Positions 32,299 through 44,573 of a DNA stretch of 64,000 nucleotides are shown piece after piece (positions within the stretch are counted from its first letter, which is position 1; the number at the start of each line of letters is the position of its first letter). Position numbers and translations under genes: made by a program. Source of the stretch: Mycobacteroides abscessus ATCC 19977 (GTDB lineage Bacteria > Actinomycetota > Actinomycetes > Mycobacteriales > Mycobacteriaceae); the NCBI RefSeq assembly GCF_000069185.1, contig NC_010397.1, forward strand, positions 124,001 through 188,000, in the 5' to 3' direction. The notes under the pieces were generated by a model. That model saw only the letters and a list, made by a program, of their open reading frames with translations. It did no database searches and had not been told where the DNA came from.

Positions 32299-33189
32299 AT
32301 GGAGCTCAGTGACATCACGCATTTCCTCGCGGTCGCCGAGGCCGGCGGTATTTCGCATGCGTCGAAGCGACTGCACACCGTGCAGTCGAACGTCAGCACC
32401 CACATCAAGGCACTGGAGGACGAGCTCGGAGTGGAGCTGTTTCGTCGGCATGCCCGGGGCATGGCCCTGACCAACGCGGGTGAGGCCTTTCTGCCGTATG
32501 CGGAGCGCATCACGGCGTTGCTGAGAGAAGCCACTCAGGTGGTCGGCGATGAGGCCGAACCCACCGGGACACTGGCGATCGGGTCCATGGAAACCACCGC
32601 GGGACTGCGGCTACCAGGTGTCCTGGCCGCATTTGCGGCTGCGTGTCCGCGGGTGGATTTCACCCTCGCCACGGGCACCACTGCCGAGCTGATCGACATG
32701 GTGACCGATCGTCGACTGGATGGTGCCTTTGTCTGCGGGCCCATCGAGAATGATTCGTTGACAACGGATTTAGCATTTGTGGAAGAGTTGGTCCTGCTGA
32801 CGGCCCAGCGGCACACGGAGATCAGCGAAGTCTTCGGCGCACCCACCAGGATGCTCGTCTTTCGCAATGGATGTTCCTATCGCGCTCGGCTGCAGCAGAT
32901 CTTCACCGAGCAGGGCGTTGATCCTCAAGTCCTCGAATTCGGTAGCCTTGAAGGAATATTGGGTTGCGTTGCGGCAGATATGGGTGTCTCCCTGCTGCCG
33001 GCCGGAGTCGTCAGCGCCTCGCAGCGTGCGACGCTGCTACGTATGCATCCGTTGCCCCCGATGCGGGCCCGCGTGGAAACGGTGTTCGTCCGTCGCGCCG
33101 ATGCGGCTCTTTCACCGGCCATGGCGCAGTTCCTGCGTGAGCTACAGCGTGCCGATACGCCGGTCGTGCTGCGATCGGTGGCGCCGTGA
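32299..33189 (+). CDS. LysR family transcriptional regulator
   Basis: 296 residues from ATG 32299; the frame is open to a TTG at 32287. The N-terminal helix-turn-helix is THFLAVAEAGGISHASKRLHTVQSNVSTHIKALE, followed by the substrate-binding domain with GSMETTAGLRLPGVLAAFAA. It is unusual in being the last gene of the group it may control rather than divergent. The stop abuts that of the CHAP gene. Confidence 0.9.
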   Translation: MELSDITHFLAVAEAGGISHASKRLHTVQSNVSTHIKALEDELGVELFRRHARGMALTNAGEAFLPYAERITALLREATQVVGDEAEPTGTLAIGSMETTAGLRLPGVLAAFAAACPRVDFTLATGTTAELIDMVTDRRLDGAFVCGPIENDSLTTDLAFVEELVLLTAQRHTEISEVFGAPTRMLVFRNGCSYRARLQQIFTEQGVDPQVLEFGSLEGILGCVAADMGVSLLPAGVVSASQRATLLRMHPLPPMRARVETVFVRRADAALSPAMAQFLRELQRADTPVVLRSVAP

Positions 33190-33780
33190 TCACTCGTAGC
33201 GGCCGTATCCGGTGATCCCGGAATCGTCGGCGGCCACGTAGGTAGATAAACCCACGCCGCGGCCTTCCCCGCCACCGACGGTGGTGAGGGTGCCTTTGTC
33301 GTTGATGAGCACGATGTTCACATGCTGCCCCTTGGGACTCGGTTTGTCGTACAGCACCATGTCGCCGGGTTCTGGTGCGTAGCTGGGAGTCTCGTAGCGT
33401 CCCGCGTCCCTGAGGTACGCGGTCAGCGTCAACACGCCGGGGATGCGCCAATGTCCGGAGTTGGGATTGGAGAACGGCTTGCCCGAAGCGCGCATCACCC
33501 AGCTGGTGAAATCGGCGCACCAGGGCTCGTCGTTGCCCTCGGAATACTTCGCCATCCCGGCCTGGGCGGCGTATTCCTCCCCGAGGATGCGCACCACCGC
33601 GGCACGTCCCGGGGACAGTGCGACGGTGTCGACGACAGGAAATGGCGGCGTTGCCGTGCGAGAACGGTAGACGCCGACGGCGCTACCGCCCACCACGACG
33701 AGGGTTGCGACAAGGGCTACCAGCAGCAGGAACCGGCGAGTGGTGGGACGCATGCGATCTAGATTACGGAAATTTGCCAC
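33190..33780 (-). CDS. CHAP domain (NlpC/P60-like) cell-wall hydrolase, membrane-anchored
   Basis: 196 residues. An N-terminal hydrophobic segment (FLLLVALVATLVVVGGSAVGVY) anchors or exports it. The CHAP domain has EPWCADFTSWVMRASG with the catalytic cysteine and GQHVNIVLINDKG with the histidine. Such enzymes cut peptidoglycan peptides or amide bonds. ATG 33780 or 33753 (MRPTTRR) could start it. It lies 18 bp downstream of the phosphotransferase gene. Confidence 0.82.
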   Translation of the reverse strand: MANFRNLDRMRPTTRRFLLLVALVATLVVVGGSAVGVYRSRTATPPFPVVDTVALSPGRAAVVRILGEEYAAQAGMAKYSEGNDEPWCADFTSWVMRASGKPFSNPNSGHWRIPGVLTLTAYLRDAGRYETPSYAPEPGDMVLYDKPSPKGQHVNIVLINDKGTLTTVGGGEGRGVGLSTYVAADDSGITGYGRYE

Positions 33781-33798
33781 AGGGGGGTGGCAGCAAGT

Positions 33799-34521
33799 TC
33801 ACTCCTCGGAATCCCACAGCCGCCGGTAGTAGGCCATCCGTTCGGGATCCTCGGTCACGCCGTACGCCGCGAAGAAGGCGTCATTCCAGCCCTTGCCGTA
33901 ATTCCATTCCAGTGACCAGCTGGCCACCGCGAGATCTGCCCAACGGTCAGCGACCCCGAGGTCACCGAAATCCACATGCCCGCACCAGTTCCCGTTGCCG
34001 TCGAGCAGGGTATTGGGCGCGCAGGCATCCCCGTGACACACCACCAGTCGATCGATCGCGGGGTGCTCCGACAGCCCACCGGGATTGGGGATACGGGCCA
34101 GCCGCGCGGCCACCGACCAGCTGTAGGGGCAGTCAACGACAGGCAGTCGATCGTGCAGCGCGCGCAGTCCAGACGCGATGGCGCGCACCGACACCTCCGG
34201 ATTCTCGATCCATCGCGGCGCCACCGCGCTGTCGCCCGGGATGCCCGCGGTGTGCAGCCAATGCAGAGGGCCTTCGGTGTTCACGGACAGCACGGTAGGC
34301 ACCGTCGTGTACCGGCGCGCCCAGCGGAGCCTTTCGGCCTCGGCAGGCAGGTTGATGGCCGGGTGCGGCGCCGACACCTTCACGAACTCGCGGTCGGCGC
34401 CGCTACCGATCTGAAAAGTATGGCCGCCAATTTGGTTGTGCCACACCGCTAGCACCGGGCGCCCCGCCGAGAGATGTGCCACGATATCGGGGATGGTCAC
34501 CGGCTCGGTCGGAATCGTCAC
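33799..34521 (-). CDS. Aminoglycoside phosphotransferase (APH)-like kinase (Rv3817-like)
   Basis: 240 residues from GTG 34521. The Brenner motif CHGDACAPNTLL and the metal-binding motif HVDFGDLGVADRWADLA identify an APH/ChoK-type kinase; EFVKVSAP carries the ATP lysine. Homologues occur at the same place in other mycobacteria. It may phosphorylate aminoglycosides or an endogenous hydroxyl compound. The sequence alone does not show resistance. Confidence 0.82.
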   Translation of the reverse strand: MTIPTEPVTIPDIVAHLSAGRPVLAVWHNQIGGHTFQIGSGADREFVKVSAPHPAINLPAEAERLRWARRYTTVPTVLSVNTEGPLHWLHTAGIPGDSAVAPRWIENPEVSVRAIASGLRALHDRLPVVDCPYSWSVAARLARIPNPGGLSEHPAIDRLVVCHGDACAPNTLLDGNGNWCGHVDFGDLGVADRWADLAVASWSLEWNYGKGWNDAFFAAYGVTEDPERMAYYRRLWDSEE

Positions 34522-34565
34522 CGTTCCAGTCTGCCCGGCGACGTCAACCGAATAGAGTGCCGAGC

Positions 34566-35339
34566 GTGAACCTCACTGACTTCCAGTCGCTCTACGATCT
34601 GTCCGGGCGCACGGCCATCGTCACCGGGGGTACCCGGGGAATCGGCTACGCGATCGCTGAGGCACTCGGTGCCTGTGGGGCATCGGTGGTGGTGTCGAGC
34701 CGCAAATCCGATGCCTGTACCGCCGCGGCGAAGGAACTGCACGACAAGGGGTATCGGGCGCTGGGTGTGCCCGCCCACATGGGCGAGCTGGGCGATATCG
34801 ACGCCCTGGTGACTGCCACGGTCGACGAGTACGGCGGTGTCGACATCGTGGTCAACGCGGCTGCTAACCCCGTGGCTCAGCCTATGGGCAGCTACACCCC
34901 CGAGGCGCTGGGCAAGTCGTTCGACGTCAACGTGCGCGGGCCGGTGTTCCTGGTGCAGGCCGCGCTGCCGCACCTGACCGCCAGCGAGCATGCGTCGGTG
35001 CTCAATGTGGTGTCGGTGGCGGCGTTCCAGTATGTGCCCATGCTCTCGATGTACGCGGCGATGAAGGCGACACTCATGTCGTTCACCCGGTCGATGGCGG
35101 CCGAATACACGGCTCGCGGTATCCGGGTGAACGCGCTGGCGCCTGGCACCGTCGACACCTACATGCTGCAGCAGAACCCGCAGGAGATCATCGACGCGAT
35201 GGCCGCACAGTCCTTCATGGGCAGGGTGGCGCACACCGACGAAATGATCGGCCCTGCGCTGCTGCTGTTGTCGGACGCGGGTTCGTTCATCACCGGGCAG
35301 GTGATCGTCGCCGACGGCGGGGGCGGGGTGCAGCGCTAG
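34566..35339 (+). CDS. Short-chain dehydrogenase/reductase (FabG-like)
   Basis: 257 residues from GTG 34566. The cofactor loop is VTGGTRGIG, NAAANP replaces the usual NNAG region, VVSVAAFQYVPMLSMYAAMKATL contains the Ser and Tyr-x3-Lys residues, and the C-terminal GSFITGQVIVADGGGG is typical. VVVSSRKSDAC after the second strand suggests NADP(H). The substrate is unknown. It precedes two acyltransferase genes, so lipid metabolism is a fair guess. Confidence 0.88.
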   Translation: MNLTDFQSLYDLSGRTAIVTGGTRGIGYAIAEALGACGASVVVSSRKSDACTAAAKELHDKGYRALGVPAHMGELGDIDALVTATVDEYGGVDIVVNAAANPVAQPMGSYTPEALGKSFDVNVRGPVFLVQAALPHLTASEHASVLNVVSVAAFQYVPMLSMYAAMKATLMSFTRSMAAEYTARGIRVNALAPGTVDTYMLQQNPQEIIDAMAAQSFMGRVAHTDEMIGPALLLLSDAGSFITGQVIVADGGGGVQR

Positions 35340-35386
35340 ACGGGTATCCGGTGTGCAAGCCGGACCGCCAGCGCTAGGCTCGTCAC

Positions 35387-36193
35387 GTGGAGCCTGTCTA
35401 TGGAACCGTGATCGGGCTTGCCCGCACCGTCTGGGCGATTCAAGGCCTGAAGTTCACGGTTACGGGTGTTGAGAACCTGCCGACCGAAGGCGGGGCGGTG
35501 GTGGCCATCAACCACACCGGGTACATGGATTTCACCTTCGCCGGGCTGCCGGCGTTCCTGCAGAAAAAGGGGCGCAAGGTGCGGTTCATGGCAAAGAAGG
35601 AAACCTTCGACAACAAGATCACCGGCCCGATCATGCGGGGCTGCCGGCATATCTCGGTGGACCGTGTCGACGGCGCGGCGTCCTACACCGAGGCCGTCGA
35701 AAAGCTGAAGGCGGGTGAGTTGGTCGGGGTGTACCCGGAGGCGACCATCAGCCGGAGCTTCGAGATCAAGGAATTCAAATCGGGGGCCGCGCGGATGGCC
35801 ATCGAGGCCGGGGTGCCGATCGTCCCGCACGTCATCTGGGGCGCGCAGCGCATCTGGACCAAGGGCCATCCGAAGCATCTGGGCCGCACCAACACGCCCA
35901 TCTCGATCGCGGTCGGTGCACCCATCGCGCCGACGCTGCCGGTCTCGGAGCTCACTGCGCTGCTACACGCCCGCATGCAGCACCTGCTGCTGGAGGTGCA
36001 GGACGACTACGGCCCGCATCCGGCCGGGGAGTATTGGGTGCCGCACCGGCTGGGTGGCTCCGCGCCGACGCTGGCCGAGGCCGCCCGCTGGGATGCTCAG
36101 GACGCTGCCGAGCGCAAGGCCCAGCGCGCCGCGCGCGAGGCAGAAAAGCAGGCCCAGCAGGCCCAAAAGGATGGGGCACAGAAAGAAAGCTAG
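35387..36193 (+). CDS. 1-acylglycerol-3-phosphate O-acyltransferase-like (PlsC), copy 1
   Basis: 268 residues. The PlsC motifs are visible: NHTGYMD (HX4D), YPEATISRSFEIKEFKSGAARMA, and VPIVPHVIWGAQRIWTKGHP. It should acylate a lysolipid at the membrane. The charged C-terminal tail (AAERKAQRAAREAEKQAQQ) is a helical extension absent from most family members. It abuts its paralogue with no gap. Homologues sit at Rv3814c-Rv3816c. Confidence 0.88.
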   Translation: MEPVYGTVIGLARTVWAIQGLKFTVTGVENLPTEGGAVVAINHTGYMDFTFAGLPAFLQKKGRKVRFMAKKETFDNKITGPIMRGCRHISVDRVDGAASYTEAVEKLKAGELVGVYPEATISRSFEIKEFKSGAARMAIEAGVPIVPHVIWGAQRIWTKGHPKHLGRTNTPISIAVGAPIAPTLPVSELTALLHARMQHLLLEVQDDYGPHPAGEYWVPHRLGGSAPTLAEAARWDAQDAAERKAQRAAREAEKQAQQAQKDGAQKES

Positions 36194-36958
36194 ATGGAAC
36201 CGGTTTACCGACTCCTTGAAATCACGGCGCATGCGGCGGTCTTCCTCACGGGGACCAAAGTCAGATATCGAGGTTTGGGGCAGGTTCCGTCCCGGGGTGG
36301 CGCGGTCATCGCGATCAATCACACCAGCTATGTCGACTTCCTGCCCGCGGGGCTGGCGATGGTTCGTGCCGGACGGCGGATGCGGTTCATGCTCAAGGCA
36401 GAGATGCAGGAAGTCCCGGTGATGAGCTTCCTGATCAAACATGCCAAGGCGATTCCCGTGGATCGCAGTGCGGGCCACGGTGCCTATGAGGCGGCGGTGG
36501 ACAGCCTGCGCAGCGGAGAGATTGTCGGGGTGTACCCGGAGGCGACCATCAGCCGCAGTTTCGAGCTCAAGGAATTCAAGACCGGCGCCGCGCGGATGGC
36601 CCACGAAGCCGGGGTGCCCATCGTGCCGCTCATTGTCTGGGGCGCGCAGCGCATCTGGACGAAGGATCATCCAAAGGACTTGGGGCGCAGCAGAATTCCA
36701 GTGAATGTAGCGGTAGGGGCCGCGTTGGCGGCCTCCCCTGATTTCGAGCGCACCACCGCCGAATTGCACGATGCTATGGAGCTGTTGTTGGTCCAGGCAC
36801 AGCAGGACTATCCCAGTGAACCAGGTGCATACTGGTTGCCCAGGCGTTTGGGCGGCACTGCCCCCACAGTGGAGGAGGCAGCCGTGCTCGACAGCGAGGA
36901 ACTGGCCGAACGGGCCCGCAGGAAGGCCCGGAAAAAGACGGATCCGGGGCACGCGTGA
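36194..36958 (+). CDS. 1-acylglycerol-3-phosphate O-acyltransferase-like (PlsC), copy 2
   Basis: 254 residues, a close paralogue of the preceding gene. It has NHTSYVD (HX4D), YPEATISRSFELKEFKTGAARMA and VPLIVWGAQRIWTKDHP. It lacks the long Lys/Gln-rich tail but ends with a basic ARRKARKK stretch. ATG 36194 follows the upstream stop directly. GTG of the HAD gene overlaps its stop, so the three are coupled. Confidence 0.88.
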   Translation: MEPVYRLLEITAHAAVFLTGTKVRYRGLGQVPSRGGAVIAINHTSYVDFLPAGLAMVRAGRRMRFMLKAEMQEVPVMSFLIKHAKAIPVDRSAGHGAYEAAVDSLRSGEIVGVYPEATISRSFELKEFKTGAARMAHEAGVPIVPLIVWGAQRIWTKDHPKDLGRSRIPVNVAVGAALAASPDFERTTAELHDAMELLLVQAQQDYPSEPGAYWLPRRLGGTAPTVEEAAVLDSEELAERARRKARKKTDPGHA

Positions 36959-37773
36959 CCCATCCAGCCCTTATCGCGTCCGATGTGGACGGGACCCTGA
37001 TCGATTCTGCCGAGATTTTGTCCGCACGCACGCGTGCGGTCATCACCGCCGCGGTCGAGTCCGGATCGGCCTTCGTCCTGGCTACCGGCCGCCCACCCCG
37101 ATGGATCACCCCGATCGTCGACGCTCTCGGTTTCGCGCCGATTTCTGTGTGTGCCAACGGTTCCGTTCTGTATGACGCCGAAAACGACCGGATAATCTCG
37201 GCCGCCACGCTCAGTCCGTCGGAACTGGCGGTGCTGGCCGAGGTGGCGCAGGCGGCCATCCCCGGGGTGGGCCTGGCCGTGGAACGGGTGGGGCGCAGTG
37301 CACACGATGCCGCCACGCCGCAGTTCGTCAGCTCGCCGGGTTATGAGCATGCATGGCTGAACCCCGATAACACGGAGGTGTCCCTCGAGGATTTGCTGAG
37401 CTTCCCGGCGGTGAAGTTGTTGGTGCGCAAGGCTGGAGCTCGTAGCTCGGAGATGGCCGAGGTATTGGCGCCCCTGGTGACCGAGGCGGGTGCGGCTATC
37501 ACCTATTCCACCGACAACGGGCTCATCGAGGTAATGCCCACTGGAATCAGCAAGGCCAGCGGAATCGCGATAGTAGCGAAACAGGCAGGGGTGCAGCCCG
37601 AATCGATCATTGCCTTCGGTGACATGCCCAATGACGTCGCCATGTTGCGATGGGCGGGCCACGGAGTGGCGATGGGTAACGCACACCCGGAGGCGCGCGC
37701 GGCTGCCAATGAGGTGACCGCCACCAATAACGACGATGGCGTGGCCAAGGTTCTCGAACGCTGGTGGGGCTGA
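36955..37773 (+). CDS. HAD-superfamily phosphatase (Cof type)
   Basis: 272 residues. Motif I is SDVDGTLID, motif II includes VLATGRPPRW, and motif IV is IAFGDMPNDVAMLRWAGHGVAMGNA, as in Cof-type sugar or nucleotide phosphatases. It corresponds to Rv3813c. GTG 36955 overlaps the acyltransferase stop. The substrate is unknown. Confidence 0.9.
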   Translation: MTHPALIASDVDGTLIDSAEILSARTRAVITAAVESGSAFVLATGRPPRWITPIVDALGFAPISVCANGSVLYDAENDRIISAATLSPSELAVLAEVAQAAIPGVGLAVERVGRSAHDAATPQFVSSPGYEHAWLNPDNTEVSLEDLLSFPAVKLLVRKAGARSSEMAEVLAPLVTEAGAAITYSTDNGLIEVMPTGISKASGIAIVAKQAGVQPESIIAFGDMPNDVAMLRWAGHGVAMGNAHPEARAAANEVTATNNDDGVAKVLERWWG

Positions 37774-37787
37774 GTGCTGCCGGCTCG

Positions 37788-39539
37788 CTAGTTGGCGGGT
37801 GCGAACTGCTCGACGGGCGGCGGCGGGGGAGGCGGAGCCGGTGCGGGCGGGGGAGGTGCCGCGGGCGCCGCCGGGGCCGAGAACTGTTCGGGTAAGGCGT
37901 TTTGCGCCACCGGGGCCACCCCGAGTATCTCGCGGGTCTCGCCGTTGATCACGCTCGATACCCGGCCGCTGGCCCGGTCGTAGATCAGGGACCCGTTCTG
38001 GAAGTTCTGCACGATGATGTTGGGCTCGCCGATTTCATCGGTCACCGGGAGCCCCAACGGTCCACGCTCGAAATCTGTCTCGGCCCAGGCGTGATAGATG
38101 GCGCCGACGACGGGGTGGGCGCCGGTGCCGGGCGAGAAGTACATCGCGCCATTGCGGAAGGTGGCGAAGCGGGCCTCGCCGACGGCCTGTTGCTCGACGG
38201 AGGTGGGCGCCCCGAGGTCGCTTTCGGCGCTGCCCAGCCGCGTCCAGGTGTCGTAGATGGCGCCGCCGCGAAGGGAATCCACCAGGTCGGGTGGTTCACC
38301 GTTGGCCGCGCCGGCGGCGATGTCACGTAGGCGCGGAATCAGACGGTAGGCCGCCTCTCCAGGGCACTCGGTATTACCGACGTCGCGGTGGGTGAAGATC
38401 GTCGGCAGCGTGACGACTTTTCCTCCGGGCACGGTGGTGAAGGGCCCGCCTTCCGAGGCCAGGTCCACCTGGCCGCGAGGGTCGACTCCGGCCAGCCGTA
38501 AACGCCAACCCAAGATACGTCCGGCAGCCTGCAGCATCGCCGGTGACGGCTCATCGCGGGTGAAGTCGCCGATCAGTGCGATGCCCCAGCTGTGCTCGTT
38601 GAATCCGCCGGTGTGCGCCCCTTGCACGTTGTTGGTGATGCCGCCGAAACGGCCCTCGAAGATCTGTCCGTACTTGTCGACCAGGACGTTGTAGGCGATG
38701 TCGCACCACTTGAGCGTTTTGGTGTGATACGCGTAGATCGCCCGGATGATCGCCGCGGAATCGTACGGCGAATAGTTGTTGCTTCCGGCGGTGTGGTGGA
38801 CCACGCCCGCGCGCACATCTCTGTTGTAAACCGGTGGGCAGCGGTCTGATTCGTTGGCACCCCATTGCGCGCGGGTGATGATCCGTGGTCCCGCCTGCGG
38901 CAGCGCCACCGGTGCCGACCAGCGTTCTTCGAACCGGGCGGCGTCGGGCGGCGCCAGTTTGGGGCTGATCAGGATGGCATCGAGCCCGGTGGTCAGCGGC
39001 TGTTCGATGCTCGCGGGCCGGTAGCCCAAACCGGCATCGGCCGGGGTGCGGCGATTGTCGGTCTTGGGGGACTTCACGTTCGCGCCATATTTCGGCTGCA
39101 CTGCGACCTGCGCGGAGTGGGTGGATCCGACGAAGACCGGTTCCGTCGCTGCGGGAATCCCCTTGTGCTCGGCGGCCGGATCGCCCGACTCGACGGGATC
39201 GAGCTCGTACCACTGCCCCCAGCTGCCGTCGGTCTGCTGGGCACGCACGGATACGTCCAGGGAGGAAAGGTCTTCGCCGCGCACGGCGATCAGGCTGAAG
39301 GAGTCGGCCTGCTGGATGTCATGGACGGTGGCCGGAGTGCTCGGGCCGGGGAGCCCGACCTCGGAGGTCAAGACATCGTGCGTGGCGGCGTTCTGCAAGG
39401 ACTGCGAGGTGATCGCGGTCTCTTCGGCCTGTCCGGATTTGATGTGATCGACCACGCTGACGGTCATCACCGTCGCGGTGGCGGCAACGGCCAGCGCAAG
39501 CTGCCGTCTCACCGGCATCTTGCTGACTCGCATGGGCAC
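37788..39539 (-). CDS. Peptidoglycan-recognition/N-acetylmuramoyl-L-alanine amidase with LGFP repeats (Rv3811-like)
   Basis: 583 residues. A secretion signal (LALAVAATATVMTVSVV) precedes a large extracellular part. The PGRP amidase domain starts ITRAQWGANESDRCPP and has VVHHTAGSNNYS and FTHRDVGNTECPG with the zinc ligands. C-terminal LGFP repeats follow (GGAIYDTWTRLG, GAIYHAWAETDFERGPLGLPVTDE), then a proline-rich tail. It should bind or cut peptidoglycan and stay attached to the envelope. GTG 39539 follows GGAGAG; ATG 39533 is possible. Confidence 0.88.
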   Translation of the reverse strand: MPMRVSKMPVRRQLALAVAATATVMTVSVVDHIKSGQAEETAITSQSLQNAATHDVLTSEVGLPGPSTPATVHDIQQADSFSLIAVRGEDLSSLDVSVRAQQTDGSWGQWYELDPVESGDPAAEHKGIPAATEPVFVGSTHSAQVAVQPKYGANVKSPKTDNRRTPADAGLGYRPASIEQPLTTGLDAILISPKLAPPDAARFEERWSAPVALPQAGPRIITRAQWGANESDRCPPVYNRDVRAGVVHHTAGSNNYSPYDSAAIIRAIYAYHTKTLKWCDIAYNVLVDKYGQIFEGRFGGITNNVQGAHTGGFNEHSWGIALIGDFTRDEPSPAMLQAAGRILGWRLRLAGVDPRGQVDLASEGGPFTTVPGGKVVTLPTIFTHRDVGNTECPGEAAYRLIPRLRDIAAGAANGEPPDLVDSLRGGAIYDTWTRLGSAESDLGAPTSVEQQAVGEARFATFRNGAMYFSPGTGAHPVVGAIYHAWAETDFERGPLGLPVTDEIGEPNIIVQNFQNGSLIYDRASGRVSSVINGETREILGVAPVAQNALPEQFSAPAAPAAPPPPAPAPPPPPPPVEQFAPAN

Positions 39540-39681
39540 GTCGTCTCTCCTGGATCACACGGACGTGCCGCATGGAGCGACACGACCACCAGGGATGTTA
39601 CGTATGGGACAAATGTGACTAGTGATTCGACACGCGTCAATCATCGATCTTGATGTTTGACGGGTGGATCACACGCAACGA

Positions 39682-39709
39682 CACCGCAGAGCCTCTGTGC
39701 CCTGCGGTG
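39682..39709 (-). terminator. Possible terminator downstream of erp
   Basis: CACCGCAG and CTGCGGTG form an 8-bp perfect stem with a 12-base loop, 30 bp after the erp stop codon on the same strand. There is no U tract. It may end the erp transcript before the amidase gene. Confidence 0.5.
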
Positions 39710-39738
39710 CCGTTTCGCTACCTAGCTTGTGTATCGAC

Positions 39739-40554
39739 CTAGCTGGCCGGAGGCGGAGCCGCCGCGGAGGCGGCCGCCGGGATGGCGCCCTTGATCAGAT
39801 CAACCGCCTGGGTGATGCCCAGCTGGTTGACCGCGCCCATGGCGTCGCTGATCAGGCTGCTGCCGCCGCCCAATCCGCTGCCACCGCCGAGCCCGGTGGG
39901 CGTACCGAGGCCCGCCAGCGAGGGGTCGGCCAGGGCCGGGTTGGTCAGGCCGGTACCCAGCGCCGGGTTCGGCGTGATGGGGACCTCGCCACCGGGGGAC
40001 GTGAGCCCCGCGGCCGGATCGGTCAGCGCCGGGTTCACACCCGTCGCACCGGTGCCCGCGGCGGGAGTCAGTCCCGGGGTGCTGGCGGGAGCGGCCGGGT
40101 TGGTCAGACCGGGGTTGGTGAGCGCCGGGTCGGTAAGACTCGGTGTGGTGGAGCCGCTCGGGCTGGTCAGGCCGGGGTTGGTCAGCGCCGGGTTCGTCAG
40201 TGACGATGACGGGGAAGTCAACCCGCCGGGCGTGGTGAGGCCACCAGGAGAGGTGAGGGCAGGGTTGGCGCCGCCCAGGCTGCCGAGTCCGCCACCGCCC
40301 AAGCCGGGGATGTTGAGACCGGAGAGCCCGGGGATCTGGACGCCGAACTGTGAAGTCATCTGCTGGACCGCGCCCATGACCTCTCCGGGCAGGTCCGACA
40401 CGATCGCGGCCTGCACGAATTCCTGCTGGGAAGGCGCGGGCGCGGCTGCTTGGGTCATGTTGGTCGCGAGGGCAATGGCAAACGGACTTGCGACGGCCAG
40501 CGCGGCGACCGAGCTCAAGGCTGTCGAAAGCCGGCGGCGGCGACGATTAGGCAC
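39739..40554 (-). CDS. erp: Exported repetitive protein Erp
   Basis: About 271 residues. A signal peptide (ALSSVAALAVASPFAIALA) precedes a QEFVQAAIVSDLPGEVMG segment and a long Pro/Gly/Leu/Thr repeat region with units such as NPALTNPGLTSP and TDPALTNPGLT. The tail is hydrophobic, ending in AAPPPAS. Erp is a surface protein of mycobacteria needed for full virulence. GTG 40554 follows GAGGAGA. It lies divergent from glf, as in M. tuberculosis. Confidence 0.92.
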   Translation of the reverse strand: MPNRRRRRLSTALSSVAALAVASPFAIALATNMTQAAAPAPSQQEFVQAAIVSDLPGEVMGAVQQMTSQFGVQIPGLSGLNIPGLGGGGLGSLGGANPALTSPGGLTTPGGLTSPSSSLTNPALTNPGLTSPSGSTTPSLTDPALTNPGLTNPAAPASTPGLTPAAGTGATGVNPALTDPAAGLTSPGGEVPITPNPALGTGLTNPALADPSLAGLGTPTGLGGGSGLGGGSSLISDAMGAVNQLGITQAVDLIKGAIPAAASAAAPPPAS

Positions 40555-44009
<3,455 letters not shown>

Positions 44010-44013
<4 letters not shown>

Positions 44014-44573
44014 CAGGTCCGCTGCCGGGCGAGGTCACCGCGCCTCAGGGAGAAACCGCGGTTCTCGTCGCCGTGCAGTCGGCCCTCGGCGGGCGTCCCG
44101 GAGTCCTCAGCACCGCGCGTGGTCTCTCGCATTTCGGCGAGCACAGCATCGGCTGGGTCGCCGCCGGGCTGATCGGCGCGGCCATCAACAGGCGAGACAA
44201 GCCTCGCCGGCGCAGTTGGCTGGCGGCGGGTGCGGGTGCCTTCGGCGCGCATGCCGCGTCGGTCATCATCAAGCGGCTGGTGCGTCGCCGCCGTCCGAGC
44301 CATGAGGCGGTGAGGGTGAACGTGAGTACCCCGAGCCGGCTCAGTTTCCCCTCGTCGCATGCCACCTCGACCGCGGCCGCGGCGGTGCTTTTCGCACCGC
44401 TGACCGGGTTGCCATTACCCGCCCTGCTGATTCCGCCGATGGCGTTGTCGCGGCTGGTTCTCGGCGTGCACTACCCCACAGATGTGGCCGCGGGCGCCGC
44501 GCTCGGTGCACTGATCGGCGCGGCCGTTCGCCGGGCGGACTCTCGTCTGGCGCTCAAGGAGGAACAGCGATGA
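44010..44573 (+). CDS. PAP2 phosphatase, probable decaprenylphosphoryl-5-phosphoribose phosphatase (Rv3807c-like)
   Basis: 187 residues. The PAP2 motifs are present: KRLVRRRRP, FPSSHATSTAAA (the SxH site) and SRLVLGVHYPTD. Rv3807c is the phosphatase that removes phosphate from decaprenylphosphoryl-5-phosphoribose in the arabinose-donor pathway. The gene overlaps glfT2 and ubiA by four bases each. Confidence 0.88.

Noticed and set aside
33799..34521. Aminoglycoside-resistance determinant
   Set aside because: The APH fold alone does not show resistance, and homologues occupy this place in susceptible mycobacteria.
39800..40300. Repetitive DNA resembling a short tandem array
   Set aside because: It encodes the known repeat region of Erp.
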